13,837 nucleotides of DNA from CAZDCZ01 sp964504155 (GTDB lineage: Bacteria; Bacteroidota; Bacteroidia; Bacteroidales; UBA12077). The number at the start of each line of letters is the position of its first letter. Position 1 is the stretch's first letter. The notes under the pieces were generated by a model that saw only the letters and a program-made list of their open reading frames with translations, searched no databases and was not told the origin of the DNA. Below, piece by piece: positions 1-7,383 of the stretch. The stretch lies in contig CAZDCZ010000073.1 in NCBI GenBank assembly GCA_964504155.1, positions 1 to 13,837 on the forward strand, in the 5' to 3' direction. A program made the translations under genes and the position numbers.

Positions 1-16
1 TAATCAATAAAAATTG

Positions 17-433
17 CTATTCGCCAATTATTTTAATAAGAATACGTTTACGTCTTTTACCATTGAATTCGCCATAAAAAATCTGTTCCCACGGACCAAA
101 ATCTAATTTCCCATTTGTTATTGCAACAACAACTTCTCGTCCCATAATTGTTCTTTTAAGATGCGCATCGGCATTATCTTCAAAGCTATTGTGTTGATAT
201 TGCGAATATGGTTTTTCGGGAGCTAATTTCTCGAGCCATTTTTCGAAATCTGCATGTAATCCCGCTTCATCATCATTTATAAATATACTAGATGTGATAT
301 GCATAGCATTTACAAGAACTAAACCTTCGCTTATCATGCTTTTCTCGAGTGCATGAATTACTACAGGAGTAATATTTATTAGCTCTCTACGTGTTTTTAC
401 ATTAAACCATACTTCTTCTCTATACGATTTCAT
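17..433 (-). CDS. YjbQ/UPF0047 family protein
   Basis: A 138-residue protein, the usual full length for the YjbQ (UPF0047) family. It shows the family's ordered motifs: VNAMHITSSIFIND at about residues 41-54, DNADAHLKRTIMG at 86-98, and a C-terminal block with DFGPWEQIF at 111-119 followed by the basic KRRKRILIKI strand. His45, His91 and nearby acidic residues are the likely metal or active-site positions. E. coli YjbQ has been reported to have weak thiamine-phosphate synthase activity, but the physiological role of the family is unsettled, so no pathway is assigned. It is the last gene of the minus-strand run, 40 bases downstream of the phosphohexomutase, and is probably co-transcribed with the sugar genes although no metabolic link is obvious. 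There is no signal peptide or membrane segment. Family assignment is firm; function is not. Confidence 0.9.
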   Translation of the reverse strand: MKSYREEVWFNVKTRRELINITPVVIHALEKSMISEGLVLVNAMHITSSIFINDDEAGLHADFEKWLEKLAPEKPYSQYQHNSFEDNADAHLKRTIMGREVVVAITNGKLDFGPWEQIFYGEFNGKRRKRILIKIIGE

Positions 434-473
434 AAGGTCGTAGTTTTTTAGATATTAATTTTAGTTCAAAATG

Positions 474-2213
474 CTATTTTATTCCTAGTGATTTAACAAT
501 ATTTTCAATTTTTTCATTTAGTTTTTTATCAACTTGTTCAAAATTGTTTTTATTATCAAGATTATCTTTAACACTAAAATAGAATTTTATTTTTGGTTCA
601 GTTCCCGATGGTCTGATGGTAATTTTCGAACCATCTTGTAAAATATATTGAATAACATTCGATTTTGGTAGATTTATATCATAGCGAAGCTGACTTATTT
701 GGTCGAAAGTTTTTTGTTTAAAAAAATCGTGAATAAGAACAACGTCCGAATCATTAATAGAGTCTGGTGGGGTGTTTCTGTATTTATCCATCATAGTTTT
801 TATTTCTTCTTCGCCTTCTTTTCCTTTTTTTACAACAGAAATAAGAGATTCTTTATAAAATCCAAATTCATTATATATATCTAATAATAATTCGAATAGA
901 GTTTTGTTATTGTCTTTTGCCCATGCTGTAACTTCGGCAATTAAAGAACATGCCATAACAGCATCTTTATCTCTAACAAATTCGCCGGCAAGGTATCCGT
1001 AACTTTCTTCTCCGCCTACAATAAAATGTTTTTTACCTTCGTTTTGTTTAATGATATTAGCAATATATTTAAATCCTGTAAGTACATCGAACGATTCTAC
1101 ATCGAACTTTTTAGCAATGTCGATAAGTAATTCGGTAGTAACTATGGTTTTAACAATATATTCTTTTCCTTTGAGTTTATTCTTTTCTTTCCATTTTGTA
1201 AGAAAATAATAAATAAGTATAGCACCTGTTTGATTTCCGTTTAAAATTTGAAATTCGTTATTTGTATTTTTTACAGCTATTCCAACTCTGTCGCCATCGG
1301 GGTCGGTTGCCATAACAATATCGGCATTAATATCGATTGCTTTATTAATAGCCATTTTTAAAGTAGCTTTTTCTTCAGGATTTGGCGATTTTACTGTCGG
1401 AAAATTCCCATCTGTAATACATTGTTCTTCAACAGTATTAATATTTGTAAAGCCAAATTCCTTTAAAGATATTGGAACTAAATTAACTCCTGTGCCATGA
1501 ATAGGAGTGTAAACAATGCTTATATTATTGTTTCTTTTTATTGCTTGTGGCGATAAGGATAATGACTTAATATTTTTTATATATTTTTTATCAATTTTTT
1601 CTCCGATTGGAATAATTAGATTATTATTAGCCTTAAAGTTAATTTTGTTAATACTTGTAATATCTTTTACTTCGTTAATAATATTTTTATCGTGGGGAGT
1701 AATTATTTGAGCTCCATCGTCCCAGTATACTTTGTATCCGTTATATTCTTTCGGATTATGAGAAGCAGTTATTACTATTCCGCTTTGACAAGATAATTCA
1801 CGTATTGCAAACGATAATTCGGGTGTAGGACGAAGAGAATCGAAAAGATAGACTTTAATATTATTTGCAGAAAAAATATTTGCAGTTGTTTCGGCAAATA
1901 ATCTGCTATTGTTCCTAGAGTCGTGTGCTATTGCAACACTTATTTTTTTATTGGCAAATTGCTTTTTTAAATAATTACATAAGCCTTGGGTTGCCATTCC
2001 AATTGTATATATGTTAATTCTATTTGAGCCAACTCCCATAATTCCACGAAGACCACCGGTACCAAATTCTAAATCTTTATAAAATGATTCAATAAGATTT
2101 TTATCGTTTCCCGATAGAAGATTTTTTATTTCTTTTTTCGATTGTTCGTCTATATTTGAATTAAGCCATTTCTCGGCTTTGGCTTTTACATCTGTGAGTA
2201 TATTATCTGACAT
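474..2213 (-). CDS. Phospho-sugar mutase (phosphoglucomutase/phosphomannomutase family)
   Basis: A 579-residue alpha-D-phosphohexomutase that interconverts hexose 6-phosphate and hexose 1-phosphate in the cytoplasm. All four family signatures are visible in order: the catalytic phosphoserine loop TASHNPKEYNGYK (Ser151), the Mg2+ loop DPDGDR (Asp304, Asp306, Asp308), the sugar-specificity loop GGEESYGYL (residues 400-408) and the phosphate-binding loop RPSGTEPK (534-541). The N-terminal GTGGLRGIMG block (51-60) and the length match the long PgcA-like branch of phosphoglucomutases rather than the roughly 450-residue ManB/GlmM group. In this operon it would feed Glc-1-P to RfbA and to UDP-glucose synthesis upstream of Ugd. 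Use of mannose as an alternative substrate cannot be excluded from sequence. The ATG start lies 96 bases after the rfbD stop, across a short tandem-repeat spacer. Confidence 0.93.
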   Translation of the reverse strand: MSDNILTDVKAKAEKWLNSNIDEQSKKEIKNLLSGNDKNLIESFYKDLEFGTGGLRGIMGVGSNRINIYTIGMATQGLCNYLKKQFANKKISVAIAHDSRNNSRLFAETTANIFSANNIKVYLFDSLRPTPELSFAIRELSCQSGIVITASHNPKEYNGYKVYWDDGAQIITPHDKNIINEVKDITSINKINFKANNNLIIPIGEKIDKKYIKNIKSLSLSPQAIKRNNNISIVYTPIHGTGVNLVPISLKEFGFTNINTVEEQCITDGNFPTVKSPNPEEKATLKMAINKAIDINADIVMATDPDGDRVGIAVKNTNNEFQILNGNQTGAILIYYFLTKWKEKNKLKGKEYIVKTIVTTELLIDIAKKFDVESFDVLTGFKYIANIIKQNEGKKHFIVGGEESYGYLAGEFVRDKDAVMACSLIAEVTAWAKDNNKTLFELLLDIYNEFGFYKESLISVVKKGKEGEEEIKTMMDKYRNTPPDSINDSDVVLIHDFFKQKTFDQISQLRYDINLPKSNVIQYILQDGSKITIRPSGTEPKIKFYFSVKDNLDNKNNFEQVDKKLNEKIENIVKSLGIK

Positions 2214-2257
2214 AGTAATATATTTTTAATGATATTTAAATAATCATATTGTATTTA

Positions 2258-2318
2258 TAATTTCCTTAAACTCTTACAATTTCTTAAACTTTTACAACAA
2301 TTACAACAACTACAACAT
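2258..2318. repeat. Short degenerate tandem repeats between rfbD and the mutase gene
   Basis: Three consecutive 9-base units close to TTACAACAA lie at 2292-2300, 2301-2309 and 2310-2318. The last covers the rfbD stop codon. Next to them are two copies of a longer unit of the form TTTC(C)TTAAACTYTTACAA at 2261-2279 and 2280-2297. The repeats are low complexity and look like replication-slippage products. They occupy most of the 96-base gap between two genes of the operon. No hairpin with a T-tract was found here, so it is not read as a terminator. Confidence 0.6.
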
Positions 2319-3185
2319 TTTATCAATCATTTTATATAAACTATCTTTCCAATATGGGATAGTAATATTAAAAGTGTTTTTGATTTTTTCTTTGTTTAAA
2401 ACACTATTTGTTGGTCTTTCTGCCTTAGTTGGGAATTCTTTCGATTCAACTGCTTTTATAGTGCAAATAATTTTAGATTTCTTAATAATTTCGTAAGCAA
2501 AATCGTACCAACTGCAAACTCCCTCGTTTGAATAATTATATATTCCTGATACAAATTTCGATTCGTTATTTATTGTTGCTGTTATAATATTTAAAATAAC
2601 ACAAGCCAAATCCTCGGCATATGTTGGTGTGCCTATTTGATCGTAAACAACTTTTAAATTTCCTTTTTCTTTGCCATATTTAATTATTGTTTTAACAAAA
2701 TTAGTCCCAAATGTAGAGTATAACCACGATGTGCGAATAATTATACCGGTATTATATTTTGTTATTGCGTTTTCGCCTTCGAGTTTAGATTTTCCATATA
2801 CCGAATTAGGATTCGTAATATCCGATTCTTTATACGGTAATGCTTGATTGCCGTTAAAAACATAATCGGTCGATACATGAATTAGTCGTATAGAATATTT
2901 GTCAGAAAGTTCAGCCAGATATTCTACGGCTGTTGAATTTATTTTATAGGCTAGGTCTTTGTCGTCTTCTGCTTTGTCGACATTTGTATATGCTGCACAA
3001 TTAATTATAAAACTAAAATTATTTTTCTCAAGATACTCCGATAAAGTTGAGTATTCTGTAATATCTAAAGAATCGACATCAGTAAAAACAAAATCTGCCA
3101 ATTCTGAATATTGCTTTTTATGAATTAATTTATTTATTTCAGATCCAAGTTGTCCGTGTGCTCCAAGTACTAATACTTTAGTCAT
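2310..3185 (-). CDS. rfbD: dTDP-4-dehydrorhamnose reductase
   Basis: A 291-residue extended short-chain dehydrogenase that reduces dTDP-4-dehydro-L-rhamnose to dTDP-L-rhamnose with NAD(P)H, the last step of rhamnose activation. The nucleotide-binding glycine motif GAHGQLG starts at residue 8. The family block INCAAYTNVDKAE spans 61-73, the STDYVFNG strand with the catalytic Thr is at 105-112, and the YGKSK catalytic pair is Tyr130/Lys134. ERPTNSVLNKEKI near the C terminus is typical of RmlD. The length is normal for the family (about 285-300). It starts with ATG 12 bases after the rfbC stop, which implies tight co-transcription with rfbC and rfbA. Residues and context agree, so the assignment is firm. 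Confidence 0.95.
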   Translation of the reverse strand: MTKVLVLGAHGQLGSEINKLIHKKQYSELADFVFTDVDSLDITEYSTLSEYLEKNNFSFIINCAAYTNVDKAEDDKDLAYKINSTAVEYLAELSDKYSIRLIHVSTDYVFNGNQALPYKESDITNPNSVYGKSKLEGENAITKYNTGIIIRTSWLYSTFGTNFVKTIIKYGKEKGNLKVVYDQIGTPTYAEDLACVILNIITATINNESKFVSGIYNYSNEGVCSWYDFAYEIIKKSKIICTIKAVESKEFPTKAERPTNSVLNKEKIKNTFNITIPYWKDSLYKMIDKML

Positions 3186-3197
3186 TTTATTGCTGTA

Positions 3198-3752
3198 TTA
3201 ATATTTAAAATTCATCTCAGCATTTTCTAAAGCTGGTAATATGTTATCTTTCGAAGAAACAATTATTTTATCTTTATCTATTTTCCAATTAATATTTAGG
3301 TGTTTGTCGAGATAATTAATTCCTCTTTCCGATTTTTGATTATAAAGATTATCACATTTGTATAATACTGTTGCTGTTTCGGAAATAACAGAGAATCCAT
3401 GAGCAAATCCTTGAGGGATTAATAGTTGTAATTTGTTTTCTGACGATAATTCTTGCCCAAACCATTTTCCGAAAGTGGGGGAGTTCTCTCTTATATCAAC
3501 AGCTACATCAAATATTTTCCCTTGGAGTACTCTAACAAGTTTGGTTTGAGCATATGGAGCTAATTGATAGTGTAAACCACGTATAGTTCCATATAATGAA
3601 AATGACTGATTATCTTGTACAAATTTAGTATTTATACCATTTGTTTGAAATTGTTTTTCGTTATAACTCTCGAAAAAATATCCTCTTTGGTCTTCAAATA
3701 ATTTTGGTTTTATAATAAGAAGATTGGGGATTTCTGTTTTAATAATTTCCAT
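3198..3752 (-). CDS. rfbC: dTDP-4-dehydrorhamnose 3,5-epimerase
   Basis: A cupin-fold epimerase that converts dTDP-4-dehydro-6-deoxy-D-glucose to dTDP-4-dehydro-L-rhamnose. Visible landmarks are the RGYFFESY block, QDNQSFS, the catalytic-His motif RGLHYQ (His61 with this start), the VAVDIR strand, PQGFAHGF and YKCDNLY with its conserved Tyr. I chose the ATG at 3750-3752, which gives 184 residues beginning MEIIKTEIPNLLIIKP. This is where the family's N terminus normally begins, and it lies 25 bases after the rfbA stop. The frame stays open to an ATG ending at 3794 (198 residues), which would overlap rfbA by 17 bases and add a low-complexity lysine/asparagine-rich leader not typical of RmlC. 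Neither start has a Shine-Dalgarno site. It sits between rfbA and rfbD. Confidence 0.94.
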   Translation of the reverse strand: MEIIKTEIPNLLIIKPKLFEDQRGYFFESYNEKQFQTNGINTKFVQDNQSFSLYGTIRGLHYQLAPYAQTKLVRVLQGKIFDVAVDIRENSPTFGKWFGQELSSENKLQLLIPQGFAHGFSVISETATVLYKCDNLYNQKSERGINYLDKHLNINWKIDKDKIIVSSKDNILPALENAEMNFKY

Positions 3753-3777
3753 TGTGTCGAGTTTCAAAAAGTTAATT

Positions 3778-4647
3778 TTATTCTTGTTCTGCAATTCTTA
3801 ACAGGTATTGTCCGTACTGATTATTTTTAATCTGATTTCCTAAATTAATTAATTGATCTTTATTAATATATCCATTATTATATGCAATTTCTTCTAAACA
3901 TGCAATTTTTAAGCCCTGGCGACTTTCTATTGTTGCAACATAATTCGATGCTTGCAATAAACTCTCATGCGTTCCGGTATCGAGCCATGCCATTCCTCGA
4001 CCTAAAAGGGTTACTTTTAATCTGTTTTCGTTAAGATATAATTTGTTTAAATCTGTTATTTCTAACTCGCCTCTTGAAGAAGGTTTTAAGTTTTTTGCTT
4101 TTTTTATAACATCATTGCTGTAAAAATATAGTCCTGTTACAGCATAATTCGATTTTGGATGTTCGGGTTTTTCTTCCAAACTTAAAACATTACCTTTTTT
4201 GTCGAATTCTGCAACACCATATCGTTTGGGGTCGTTAACATAATAACCAAATACTACAGCCCCATCTTTTATTTGTGCTGTTTCTTTTAAAATACCACTT
4301 AAACCGTATCCGTAATAGATATTATCGCCAAGTATTAAGCAAACATTATCGGAACCAATAAAATCTTCACCAATAATAAATGCTTGAGCAAGTCCATCGG
4401 GAGATGGCTGTATTGCATACGATATTTTAATTCCAAGATGATGGCCATCTCCAAGCAAATCTTCGTATAGATGTATATCTTTAGGTGTCGATATTATTAA
4501 TATATCTTTTATATCCGAAAGCATTAATACCGATAAAGGGTAGTAAATCATGGGTTTGTCGTAAATCGGAAGTATTTGTTTCGAAATACTTTTTGTTATA
4601 GGATAAAGTCTGGTGCCTGCTCCTCCGGCTAATATAATACCTTTCAT
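3778..4647 (-). CDS. rfbA: Glucose-1-phosphate thymidylyltransferase
   Basis: A 289-residue nucleotidyltransferase that joins dTTP and Glc-1-P to give dTDP-glucose and pyrophosphate, the first committed step of the rhamnose pathway. The N terminus carries the sugar-nucleotidyltransferase signature GGAGTRLYPIT (residues 8-18), followed by SKQILPIYDKPMIYYPLS. Further motifs are the metal-binding LGDN with Asp108, the substrate block RGELEITDLN (192-201) and WLDTGTHESL (221-230). The length and the C-terminal extension match the short tetrameric RmlA form. It lies 36 bases downstream of the UDP-glucuronate decarboxylase gene and just upstream of rfbC. The usual partner rfbB is absent from the window. 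RmlA enzymes are often inhibited by dTDP-rhamnose; that is family knowledge and cannot be seen here. Confidence 0.96.
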   Translation of the reverse strand: MKGIILAGGAGTRLYPITKSISKQILPIYDKPMIYYPLSVLMLSDIKDILIISTPKDIHLYEDLLGDGHHLGIKISYAIQPSPDGLAQAFIIGEDFIGSDNVCLILGDNIYYGYGLSGILKETAQIKDGAVVFGYYVNDPKRYGVAEFDKKGNVLSLEEKPEHPKSNYAVTGLYFYSNDVIKKAKNLKPSSRGELEITDLNKLYLNENRLKVTLLGRGMAWLDTGTHESLLQASNYVATIESRQGLKIACLEEIAYNNGYINKDQLINLGNQIKNNQYGQYLLRIAEQE

Positions 4648-4683
4648 AAATTTCGTAAATTTAAATATTTGCTATATCAATAT

Positions 4684-5625
4684 TTAAGCAGTTATTATTG
4701 TTCTAAAATAATTAATAGTTTTTTCTAACCCTTCTTTTAATTGTATCTCGGGTTCCCAGTTATTAAGTTCTTTTTTTGCAAGAGAGATATCTGGACGTCG
4801 TTTCATAGGATCGTCTTCAGGTAATGGATGATAAGTAATTTTCGATTTTGAGTTTGTCAGCTTAATAACTTGTTCTGCAAGCTCTTTCATTGTAAACTCA
4901 TTGGGATTGCCAATGTTTATTGGTCCATGAAAATTTTCCGGAGTATTCATTAATCTAATAAGTCCTTCAACTAAATCGTCGACATATTGAAAACTGCGAG
5001 TTTGCATTCCATCACCAAATATTGTTATATCTTCCCCTTTTAAAGCCTGAACAATAAAGTTCGATACAACTCTACCATCATTAGCATTCATATGTGGACC
5101 ATAAGTATTAAAAATTCTTGCAATTTTAATTCTAACTTTATTTCTATGATAGTAATTTACAAATAAAGATTCGGCACATCGTTTTCCTTCGTCGTAACAC
5201 GATCTTGATCCAATAGGATTAACATGTCCCCAATAATCTTCTGTTTGTGGATGTATTAAAGGGTCGCCGTATACTTCACTTGTTGATGCTTGTAATATTT
5301 TGGCATTAACCCTTTTAGCCAATCCAAGCATATTTATAGCTCCCATTACCGATGTTTTTATTGTTTTTATCGGATTATATTGATAATGAATTGGAGATGC
5401 CGGGCATGCTAAATTATATATCTCATCAACTTCTACGAAAAAAGGCATTGTTATATCGTGTCGAATTAATTCAAAGTATGGATTATCTAGTAGATGACTG
5501 ATATTCTTTTTCGATCCGGTAAAATAGTTGTCAAGACAAATAACTTCATTCCCTTCGTTTAATAGTCTTTCGCATAGATGAGAGCCTATAAAACCTGCTC
5601 CTCCTGTAATAAGAATTTTTTTCAT
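4684..5625 (-). CDS. uxs: UDP-glucuronate decarboxylase (UDP-xylose synthase)
   Basis: A 313-residue extended SDR enzyme that decarboxylates UDP-glucuronate to UDP-xylose using tightly bound NAD+. The Rossmann motif TGGAGFIGSH starts at residue 7. The UXS-typical stretch YNLACPASPIHYQ (70-82) is present, with catalytic residues in STSEVYGDP (Thr115, Ser116, Glu117) and SCYDEGKR (Tyr144, Lys148). Two downstream blocks, ARIFNTYGPHM and DDPMKRRPDI, are hallmarks of UXS. These motifs and the short length separate it from dTDP-glucose 4,6-dehydratase (RfbB, about 350 residues), which occupies this place in many rhamnose clusters. It follows ugd by 90 bases, and Ugd makes its substrate. There is no N-terminal membrane anchor, so it is a soluble cytoplasmic form. 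UDP-GlcA 4-epimerase is the main alternative, but the motifs argue against it. Confidence 0.94.
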   Translation of the reverse strand: MKKILITGGAGFIGSHLCERLLNEGNEVICLDNYFTGSKKNISHLLDNPYFELIRHDITMPFFVEVDEIYNLACPASPIHYQYNPIKTIKTSVMGAINMLGLAKRVNAKILQASTSEVYGDPLIHPQTEDYWGHVNPIGSRSCYDEGKRCAESLFVNYYHRNKVRIKIARIFNTYGPHMNANDGRVVSNFIVQALKGEDITIFGDGMQTRSFQYVDDLVEGLIRLMNTPENFHGPINIGNPNEFTMKELAEQVIKLTNSKSKITYHPLPEDDPMKRRPDISLAKKELNNWEPEIQLKEGLEKTINYFRTIITA

Positions 5626-5715
5626 GGTTTTTTATATTATTATTGATAGTGTTTTATGCAGAAATTGATATTATTTGGAAAATGGAATTAATATTTTTCT
5701 TAAAATTTATCACAA

Positions 5716-7041
5716 TTATTTAATATCATTTCTGCCAATACTATAATATGTCCAGCCCCATTTTTGCATATCACCGGGTTCGTAAATATTTCTACCATCA
5801 ATAATTACTTTATTATTAAGTAATTTTCCCATTTTACTCCATTCCGGGATTCTAAATTCGGCCCATTCGGTAACTATTATAAGAGCATCGGCCCCATTAA
5901 TAGCTTCGTATTGGTTATGAGAGTATTTTATTTTATTACCTATACGTCTTTTCGACTCGTTTATAGCAACCGGGTCGAAAGCTGTTACTTCGGCACCTGC
6001 ATTTATTAGTTTATCTATAATTACTAATGCTGGGGCTTCTCGCATATCGTCTGTATTTGGTTTAAAAGATAATCCCCAAAGAGCAATCTTTTTACCTTCT
6101 AAATTGTTGTTAAAATGTTTCATTGTTTTATTAAACAATACTGATTTTTGTCTTTCATTAACATCTTCAACGGCTTTAAGTATTTCTAAAGAATGTTTAT
6201 TTGTATCTGATGTTTTTATAAGAGCTTTTACATCTTTCGGAAAACAAGAACCTCCATATCCTGCGCCGGCGTATATAAAACTATAGCCTATTCTACTATC
6301 GCTACCAATACCTTGACGTACTTTTGTGATATCTGCTCCTACAATTTCACACAAATTTGCAATATCGTTCATAAAACTAATTTTAGTTGCTAACATTGCA
6401 TTGGCTGTATATTTTGTTAATTCTGCCGATGGAATATCCATAAAAATTATAGGATGATTATTCAATAAAAATGGTTTATATAATTTTTCTAATACTTCCT
6501 TAGCTTTTTCCGATTCTGTTCCAATTACTATTCTATCGGGTTTCAAGAAATCGTCTATAGCTGCTCCTTCTTTTAAAAATTCAGGATTAGATGCTACATC
6601 AAACGGAATATTTACTCTGCGTTTGTTTAATTCGTCTTGAACCGCTGCTTTTACTTTTTTTGCTGTACCTATAGGAACAGTGCTTTTTGTTACAATAACT
6701 AAGTAATCGGTTATATATTGTCCAATTTCGCGGGCTACAGATAGAACATATTGTAAATCTGCACTTCCATCCTCATCGGGGGGAGTTCCTACGGCAATAA
6801 ATATAGCTTCTGAACCGGAAAGACTTTCTTGAAGGTTAGTTGTAAAAAATAAGCGTTTATTGCTAATATTTTTAGAAACCATAGGCTCTAAACCTGGCTC
6901 AAAAATAGGAATTATTCCTTTTTTCAGATTATCTATTTTTGTTTTGTCAACATCTACGCATGTTACAGTAATTCCTGTTTCGGCAAAACATGTCCCCGAA
7001 ACTAAACCTACGTATCCTGTTCCAACTATTGAAATTTTCAT
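5716..7041 (-). CDS. ugd: UDP-glucose 6-dehydrogenase
   Basis: A 441-residue enzyme that oxidises UDP-glucose to UDP-glucuronate with two NAD+. The N-terminal Rossmann domain begins with the motif GTGYVGLVSG (7-16) and ends the first beta-alpha-beta unit at Asp30. Family motifs follow: AVGTPPDEDGSADL, TKSTVPIGT, SNPEFLKEGAAIDDF, the substrate-binding ELTKYTANA (Lys210, Asn214) and the catalytic-cysteine loop GGSCFPKD with Cys266. The C-terminal UDP-binding domain contains ALWGLSFKPNTDDMREAP. The length is standard. It is the first gene of the minus-strand operon and is read away from the response-regulator gene across a 342-base spacer. Its product is the substrate of the next gene, uxs. GDP-mannose dehydrogenase is excluded by the specificity motifs and by context. 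Confidence 0.96.
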   Translation of the reverse strand: MKISIVGTGYVGLVSGTCFAETGITVTCVDVDKTKIDNLKKGIIPIFEPGLEPMVSKNISNKRLFFTTNLQESLSGSEAIFIAVGTPPDEDGSADLQYVLSVAREIGQYITDYLVIVTKSTVPIGTAKKVKAAVQDELNKRRVNIPFDVASNPEFLKEGAAIDDFLKPDRIVIGTESEKAKEVLEKLYKPFLLNNHPIIFMDIPSAELTKYTANAMLATKISFMNDIANLCEIVGADITKVRQGIGSDSRIGYSFIYAGAGYGGSCFPKDVKALIKTSDTNKHSLEILKAVEDVNERQKSVLFNKTMKHFNNNLEGKKIALWGLSFKPNTDDMREAPALVIIDKLINAGAEVTAFDPVAINESKRRIGNKIKYSHNQYEAINGADALIIVTEWAEFRIPEWSKMGKLLNNKVIIDGRNIYEPGDMQKWGWTYYSIGRNDIK

Positions 7042-7075
7042 ATTATTTTTATTTAATTATTTTTATTTAATTCTA

Positions 7076-7218
7076 CTTTGACAGATTATGCTTTAACACA
7101 AAATTAACCTGTTTTTACCCTTGCTCCATAAAGGGAACAGATTGATTTTTTAGTTTTCTCCCTTTAGGGTTAGGGGCAAAAAAACTAAAAAATCTTAATT
7201 CTGTTTAATCTGTCAAAG
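7076..7218. mobile_element. MITE-like inverted-repeat element in the divergent promoter region
   Basis: The arms at 7073-7088 and 7206-7221 are perfect 16-base reverse complements. Read with a TA target duplication (7074-7075 and 7219-7220), the element is 143 bases with 13-base terminal inverted repeats CTTTGACAGATTA. A second perfect 14-base inverted repeat (7144-7157 with 7181-7194) is nested inside, enclosing a small CCCT/AGGG hairpin and a G-rich stretch. It has no coding capacity. The structure fits a non-autonomous element of the IS630/Tc1-mariner type, but no transposase or second copy is visible here, so the family is inferred. It separates ugd from the response-regulator gene. Confidence 0.6.
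7099..7106 (-). promoter_or_regulatory. Possible Bacteroidetes-type -7 element for the sugar operon
   Basis: On the minus strand this reads TAATTTTG, a match to the Bacteroidetes -7 consensus TAnnTTTG. The best -33 candidate upstream is only a weak TTTA about 22 bases away. Transcription would start near 7091, leaving a leader of about 50 bases before ugd. The box lies inside the MITE-like element. Chance matches are common in such AT-rich DNA, so this is tentative. Confidence 0.3.
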
Positions 7219-7290
7219 TAGCTTTAATCTATAATTTATATTAAAATAGATTAAAGCTAATATGCTGGCAATTTTTATTGTCAGCATATT
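7219..7290. repeat. Two adjacent perfect or near-perfect stem-loops
   Basis: The first has a perfect 14-base stem (7219-7232 with 7246-7259) and a 13-base loop. The second has a 14-base stem (7259-7272 with 7277-7290) closed by TTTT, with one mismatch that is a G-U pair in plus-strand RNA. They directly follow the MITE-like element and lie 94 bases or more upstream of the response-regulator start. No U-tract follows on either strand, and no gene ends here, so simple terminators are unlikely. They may be remnants of repeat elements or regulatory structures. The rest of this 342-base gene-free spacer (7291-7383) is A/T-rich and shows no recognisable promoter. Confidence 0.55.
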
Positions 7291-7383
7291 CTGAGTAAAA
7301 ATAAATATTTATCATTAAAATATTCGATTATTAAAAAAAAATTATAAATTTAAAGATACAAAAAATCTAGAATCTATTAATTA

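Noticed and set aside
699..884. Open frame on the plus strand inside the phosphohexomutase gene
   Set aside because: It is fully antisense to a gene with all family motifs intact. Its translation is Phe/Lys-rich low complexity without a recognisable domain.
4684..5625. Reading this gene as rfbB (dTDP-glucose 4,6-dehydratase) from its place next to rfbA
   Set aside because: NLACPASPIHYQ, SCYDEGKR and DDPMKRRPDI are UDP-glucuronate decarboxylase motifs, and 313 residues is too short for RfbB.
6860..7081. Plus-strand open frame overlapping the ugd start
   Set aside because: It is antisense to the conserved N terminus of Ugd and has no homology features; it is a composition artefact.
7144..7194. 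Intrinsic terminator for the inner inverted repeat between ugd and the response regulator
   Set aside because: The two flanking genes diverge, so no transcript of either ends here, and the repeat is nested symmetrically within larger terminal repeats, which fits a mobile element better.
7042..7383. Riboswitch or tRNA-like structure in the divergent spacer
   Set aside because: The stems are simple long inverted repeats, with no conserved riboswitch core and no cloverleaf or CCA end.
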